The notes under the pieces are model-generated. The model had not been told where the DNA came from. It ran no database searches and worked only from the letters and a program-made list of their open reading frames with translations. A stretch of DNA of 64,000 bases from Pseudomonas sp. S31 (GTDB lineage Bacteria; Pseudomonadota; Gammaproteobacteria; Pseudomonadales; Pseudomonadaceae): positions 94,021 to 158,020 of the forward strand of contig NZ_JACVVE010000010.1 of NCBI RefSeq assembly GCF_016648105.1, given 5' to 3'. A program made the position numbers and the translations under genes. Below are positions 60,239-64,000 of the stretch, piece after piece. Position 1 is the stretch's first letter. Every line of letters begins with the position of its first letter.

Positions 60239-61171
60239 ATGAGCGATCGGCACCCCATCCCGAACATCAACATCGGTCAGGTCTACGACCAGCGCTACAG
60301 CGACAGCGAGGTGCATTACGACCGGCTCGGCAACCTGGCCGGGTTCTTCGGGCGCAACATGCCGGTGCATCGCCATGACCGGTTCTTCCAGGTGCACTAC
60401 ATCAAGTCCGGCACGGTGCGGGTGTACCTGGACGACCAGCAGTTCATCGAGTCGGCGCCGATGTTCTTTTTCACGCCGCCGACGGTGCCGCATTCCTTCG
60501 TCACCGAAGCCGATAGCGACGGGCACGTGCTGACGGTGCGCCAGCAATTGGTGTGGCAACTGATCGAGGCGGACCCCAGCCTGCTGCCGGCGGGGATGCA
60601 GGTGCGGCCGGCCTGCGTGGCGCTGGGCAAGGTGCCGCTGGCCGACCAGGCCGAGGCGCGGCGCCTGGAGCACTGGTTGGAGGCGCTCAGCGATGAGTTC
60701 GCCAGCCCCCATCCGGGGCGCGAGGCGGCGTTGCAGTCGCTCACCCGGTTGATCATGGTCAGCCTGCTGCGGCTGTGCCCCAACTCGCAGGAAGCCACGC
60801 CGGCCCGGCACGAGGACTTGAAGATCTTCCACCGCTTCAACGCCCTGATCGAGGCGCACTACCTCGAGCACTGGCCGCTGGCGCGCTACGCCCAGCAGAT
60901 CGGCGTGACCGAGGCGCGGCTCAACGATGTGTGCCGGCGCATCGCCGACCTGCCGTCCAAGCGCCTGGTGCTGGAGCGGCTGATGCAGGAGGCCAAGCGC
61001 CTGCTGCTGTTCTCCGGCAGTTCGGTGAACGAAATCTGCTACCAGCTCGGCTTCAAGGACCCGGCCTACTTCAGCCGGTTCTTCAACCGCTATGCCAAGC
61101 TCACGCCTGGCGAATTCCGGCAGCGGCAGGCGGAGTTGCAGGGAAATGGCCACGTCGTTGCACCTGGCTAG
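60239..61171 (+). CDS. hpaA: HpaA, AraC-family activator of 4-HPA hydroxylation
   Basis: A 310-residue AraC/XylS regulator. The N-terminal cupin-like sensor includes RNMPVHRHDRFFQVHYIKSG and APMFFFTPPTVPHSFVTE; the C-terminal HTH pair includes YAQQIGVTEARLNDVCRR and VNEICYQLGFKDPAYFSRFF. It matches HpaA, which activates 4-HPA hydroxylase genes with 4-HPA as inducer. The start at 60239 (MSDRHPIPNINIGQVYDQ) matches the family; an in-frame ATG at 60194 is possible. It is divergent from hpaG1. Confidence 0.9.
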   Translation: MSDRHPIPNINIGQVYDQRYSDSEVHYDRLGNLAGFFGRNMPVHRHDRFFQVHYIKSGTVRVYLDDQQFIESAPMFFFTPPTVPHSFVTEADSDGHVLTVRQQLVWQLIEADPSLLPAGMQVRPACVALGKVPLADQAEARRLEHWLEALSDEFASPHPGREAALQSLTRLIMVSLLRLCPNSQEATPARHEDLKIFHRFNALIEAHYLEHWPLARYAQQIGVTEARLNDVCRRIADLPSKRLVLERLMQEAKRLLLFSGSSVNEICYQLGFKDPAYFSRFFNRYAKLTPGEFRQRQAELQGNGHVVAPG

Positions 61172-61339
61172 CTTGGCGTTGTTTGCCAGTGATGCTCGCA
61201 CCTTGCCGGGCGGCCTTGAATGGGTTTTCCGTGGATCAGCTTGCACTTTCCATGGCTGGGGCAGGGCGCCCGGGTGGTTGCCGGCGTGGCCCGATGCGCC
61301 TAATCTTGGCACTCGTACCTACCTGCACAGGCTCCACCG

Positions 61340-61762
61340 ATGATCAGGACACAACCTTCGCTGACGCTCAGCCTGCTGCAGGCCCGAGAGGCCGCGATGG
61401 CATTTTTCAGGCCGTTGCTCAACGAGCATGATCTGACCGAGCAGCAATGGCGGGTGATCCGCATCTTGCATCAGCAGGGCGAGCTGGAAAGCCATCAGCT
61501 GGCGCACCTGGCGTGCATCCTCAAGCCGAGCATGACTGGGGTGCTCGGCCGCCTGGAGCGCGACGGCATGGTCAGCCGGCGCAAGGCCCCCGAGGACCAG
61601 CGCCGGGTGTTCGTGACCTTGACCGACAATGGCCAGGCTTGCTTCGCGGCGATGCGCGAAGGGATGGAAGCCAACTACCGCAAGATCCAGGCGCAGTTCG
61701 GCGAAGACAAGCTGCAGCAGTTGATGGCGTTGTTGAACGACCTCAAGCGCATCGCGCCTTAG
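61340..61762 (+). CDS. HpaR paralogue, MarR-family regulator
   Basis: A second 140-residue HpaR-like protein, about 70% identical to the one at 50998 by hand alignment and with nearly the same recognition helix (LACILKPSMTGVLGRLERDG). Differences cluster in the C-terminal dimer/ligand region. It may sense another pathway intermediate while binding the same operators. Its stop overlaps that of the convergent luciferase-like gene. No HpaR-type motif lies directly upstream. Confidence 0.88.
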   Translation: MIRTQPSLTLSLLQAREAAMAFFRPLLNEHDLTEQQWRVIRILHQQGELESHQLAHLACILKPSMTGVLGRLERDGMVSRRKAPEDQRRVFVTLTDNGQACFAAMREGMEANYRKIQAQFGEDKLQQLMALLNDLKRIAP

Positions 61763-62763
61763 ACGCTGGCCAGCAGCTCATAGCTGCGCAGCCGATCCTC
61801 GAAGCGGTGGGTGACGGTGACGATGCCGATTTCCTCGCAGCCGAAGTCCCTGGCGAAGGCCTGGAGCCTGCTGCGGCAGGTCTGCGCCGAGCCGACCACC
61901 ATGGCGCCCAGTGTCTGGTCGAACTCGGCGCGTTCTCCTGAGCTCATTCGCGCATAGCGCTGCTGCACCTGCTCCGGGCTGAGCAGTGCTTCACGCGGGC
62001 CTCGGCCTGCGCTCATCTTGCGGTACACCGCGGTGCCAGCGATGAAACGCGCCTGTTCGTCCGAATCTGCGCAGATAGCCGCTACTGCCAGCAGGCGTGG
62101 CGGTGTATCGGCCTGCCCAGCCGGGCGCCAGGCCTGTGCGTGCTGTTCGAAAATGGCCGGTGAACAGACACCGGGGGCAATGAACTGCGCCAGCGCCAGG
62201 CCCATGCCCAGTTGGCCGGCCAACTTCGAGCTGCCCCCGCCAGAGCCGAGCATCCACAGCGATGGCATGGCTGCGGGGTCCACCTGGCAGGCGAGGGCGG
62301 CATAGGGATGCCCGGCCGGGAAGTCGCCGCGCAGGAACGCGCACAACTCGGCAGCCTGCTGGGGGAAGTGATCGTGTTCGGGGATCTCGCCCGGCGACGC
62401 CAGCGCAATGCTGCTCAAGTGGCTGCCGCCCGGCGCGCGGCCGATGCCCAGGTCGATGCGTCCAGGGAACAGGCCGGCGAGCAGGGCGAAGGTTTCGGCG
62501 ACCTTGTATGGGCTGTAGTGGCTGAGCATGACGCCGCCGCTGCCCACGCGCATGCGTTCGGTGGCGCTGGCGATGCGAGTGAGGAGGATCTCGGGCGCGG
62601 CCCCGGCGAACTGGATGCTGTTGTGATGCTCGGCCAACCAGTAGCGGTGGTAGCCCAGGCGCTCGCAGGCCTGGGCCAGCGCCAGCGAGGCCATGGGCGC
62701 ACTGGCCAGGGTGTAGTGCTCGTGCACGGGTGTTTGGTCGATCACTGTCAGGCGCAAGGTCAC
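61759..62763 (-). CDS. MsnO8-family LLM oxidoreductase
   Basis: About 334 residues from a GTG at 62763 (GAGACGG upstream); a TTG at 62793 would add ten residues but lacks a ribosome site. A luciferase-like oxidoreductase of the MsnO8/YhbW type: RLTVIDQTPVHEHYTLASAP, RYWLAEHHNSIQFAGAAPEI, GIGRAPGGS and a GGSSKLAGQLGMGLALAQF middle segment. It uses FMN; the substrate is unknown. It is not of the SsuD group found in the sulfur cluster. It shares an intergenic region with the exporter gene and an HpaR-type site. Confidence 0.82.
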   Translation of the reverse strand: MTLRLTVIDQTPVHEHYTLASAPMASLALAQACERLGYHRYWLAEHHNSIQFAGAAPEILLTRIASATERMRVGSGGVMLSHYSPYKVAETFALLAGLFPGRIDLGIGRAPGGSHLSSIALASPGEIPEHDHFPQQAAELCAFLRGDFPAGHPYAALACQVDPAAMPSLWMLGSGGGSSKLAGQLGMGLALAQFIAPGVCSPAIFEQHAQAWRPAGQADTPPRLLAVAAICADSDEQARFIAGTAVYRKMSAGRGPREALLSPEQVQQRYARMSSGERAEFDQTLGAMVVGSAQTCRSRLQAFARDFGCEEIGIVTVTHRFEDRLRSYELLASV

Positions 62764-62826
62764 AGGCGGTACCGTCTCGGTTGATTCATTCAAGTGTTAA
62801 CTATTTTGGTACAGTCGCCGACGAAT

Positions 62827-62844
62827 GTTAAGATGTTATCGAAT
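62827..62844 (+). promoter_or_regulatory. HpaR-type operator candidate, site D
   Basis: GTTAAGATGTTATCGAAT between the divergent LLM and MFS genes, the closest match to site C2. An extra GTGTTAAC half-site lies at 62794-62801. Confidence 0.6.
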
Positions 62845-62866
62845 TAATCGTCGTGGAGCACCTTGC

Positions 62867-64000
62867 TTGAGCAACCCTCATCGCTTGATCGTCCTGTTGG
62901 CCGCGCTGGTCGCGTTCGCCCCGCTGTCGATCGATACCTACCTGCCGAGCCTGCCAACCATCGCCCAGGACCTGGCTGCCGATGCCACCCGTGTGCAATT
63001 GACCATTGGCGTGTTCCTCGCCGGGCTGTGCCTGGGCATGCTGTTCCATGGCCCGAGCGCCGACCGATATGGGCGCAGGCCGGTGCTGCTGTGGGGCATG
63101 CTGCTGTACCTGGGCGCGACCATCGGCTGCCTGCTGGCGGGCACTATCGAGCAGTTGATCGCCTGGCGCTTCCTGCAAGGCGTGGGTGGCGCCGCCGCCG
63201 CGGTGTTGGCGCGGGCCATCGTGCGCGACCTGTTCGCCTTGAACGAGGCGGCGCGGATCCTTTCGCTGATGCACCTGGTGACCATGCTCGCCACCCTGGT
63301 CGCGCCCTTGGCGGGCAGCTTCCTGATGTTGCTGCATGGCTGGCGGACCATTTTTGCTGGGCTGTTCTGCTTTGCTGCGATCTGCCTGGTCGCCAGCCTG
63401 TGGTGCATTCCCGAGACCCATCCGGCCGACAAGCGCACGGGCTCGCTCGGGGCGGCGCTGGGTGGTTACTGGCATATCGCACGCAACACTCAGGCGCTGG
63501 CGTTCATCTTGTGCATGGGCTTGTCGTTCGGCGGCATGTTCGCCTTCATCACCGCCTCGCCGTATGTGTACATCGAGTACTTCGGTGTCTCGCCCCATGG
63601 CTATGGCTGGCTGTTCGCACTGAACATCGTCGGGGTGATCGTGGTGACCCTTCTCAATGCGCGCTTGGTCGGGCGGCTGGGGCCGTTGGCGATGCTTGGT
63701 GTGGGGGCGGCGATCGTCACGGTGGCGGCATTGGGGCTCGGCATTCTAGGGGGACTTGGGCTGTTGGGCTTGAGTGGCATCGTCGTGCTGGTGGTGGCGT
63801 ATGTCAGCGTCACCGGGCTGATGGGGGCCAATTGCGTGGCCAGCCTGTTGAAGCTGTTCCCTGGCAATGCCGGTGCTGCCGCGGGCCTGGCGGTGTCGAC
63901 CCAGTTCGCCATGGGCGCGGCGTTCAGTGCGTTGGTCGGGGCGCTGGCCGATGGTTCGCCAAGGCCCATGTGCCTGGTGATCGCGGGGGCGGGGCTGGGG
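62867..64000 (+). CDS. Bcr/CflA-family MFS exporter (3' end outside window)
   Basis: The visible 378 codons encode most of a 12-helix drug-efflux-type permease. LVAFAPLSIDTYLPSLPTIA is the typical Bcr/CflA first helix and the DRYGRRPVLLWG loop is the MFS A-motif. It starts with TTG at 62867, supported by GGAG eight bases upstream. It is still in frame at the right edge and only the last helix or so is missing. Position next to an HpaR-type site suggests export of an aromatic acid or pathway by-product (inference). Confidence 0.85.
   Translation, partial: MSNPHRLIVLLAALVAFAPLSIDTYLPSLPTIAQDLAADATRVQLTIGVFLAGLCLGMLFHGPSADRYGRRPVLLWGMLLYLGATIGCLLAGTIEQLIAWRFLQGVGGAAAAVLARAIVRDLFALNEAARILSLMHLVTMLATLVAPLAGSFLMLLHGWRTIFAGLFCFAAICLVASLWCIPETHPADKRTGSLGAALGGYWHIARNTQALAFILCMGLSFGGMFAFITASPYVYIEYFGVSPHGYGWLFALNIVGVIVVTLLNARLVGRLGPLAMLGVGAAIVTVAALGLGILGGLGLLGLSGIVVLVVAYVSVTGLMGANCVASLLKLFPGNAGAAAGLAVSTQFAMGAAFSALVGALADGSPRPMCLVIAGAGLG

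Noticed and set aside
1..64000. tRNA, rRNA, integrase, transposase or phage genes
   Set aside because: Looked for but none recognised in either strand.

Overview
This window (64 kb, GC-rich) reads as chromosome of a fluorescent Pseudomonas, most likely the P. putida group. The reasons are the GC-rich codon use, several copies of the Pseudomonas REP element (core GTAGGAGCGGGTTTACCCGC), Fec-type iron signalling cassettes, and a complete tyramine/4-hydroxyphenylacetate catabolic region. The genus is an inference; no rRNA or tRNA gene is present. Two genes run off the ends: an aldo/keto reductase on the left and an MFS exporter on the right.

Region 1 (1-6.2 kb) is an organosulfur-type unit: aldo/keto reductase, SsuA-like binding protein, TauD/AtsK-like dioxygenase and a TonB-dependent receptor on the minus strand, with a divergent LysR regulator. 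Region 2 (6.2-8.7 kb) holds small accessory genes (DUF7660, GFA, an unknown protein, DUF2167). Region 3 (8.9-21.5 kb) has three consecutive Fec-type cassettes, each with an ECF sigma factor, a FecR regulator and a siderophore receptor that carries an N-terminal signalling domain. Fur-box-like sequences precede all three sigma genes. Region 4 (21.5-23.9 kb) is a scar-like stretch with REP elements, an RraB-like gene, a decayed LysR gene and a GNAT acetyltransferase.

Region 5 (24.0-36.1 kb) is the most interesting part. It is a nine-gene, single-strand cluster: three SsuD-like flavin monooxygenases around a DszB-like protein that keeps the desulfinase Cys/His/Arg residues and lacks a signal peptide, then an FbpB/FbpC-type ABC permease and ATPase, a LysR regulator, a cysteine-free TonB-dependent receptor, and a substrate-binding lipoprotein with no methionine after the start. 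The extreme Met/Cys poverty of several products here, and of the receptor in region 1, is the signature of proteins made under sulfur starvation. I read region 5 as an uptake-plus-desulfurisation system for an unknown organosulfur compound.

Region 6 (36.4-39.6 kb) has two L,D-transpeptidases and an MFS exporter. Region 7 (39.8-50.8 kb) handles an aromatic amine, probably tyramine: DadA-like oxidase, RidA, an ornithine-cyclodeaminase-like protein, a porin, an aldehyde dehydrogenase, an APC permease, DUF3156, a FeaR-type regulator and a second amine oxidase. Region 8 (51-64 kb) is the homoprotocatechuate meta-cleavage pathway: a two-component flavin 4-HPA hydroxylase, then hpaG1-G2-E-D-F-H-I, with AraC (HpaA) and two paralogous MarR (HpaR) regulators. 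It ends with a luciferase-like oxidoreductase and a Bcr/CflA-type exporter. An 18-bp AT-rich motif occurs five times, only in promoter regions of regions 7 and 8, and is a strong HpaR operator candidate tying them into one regulon.
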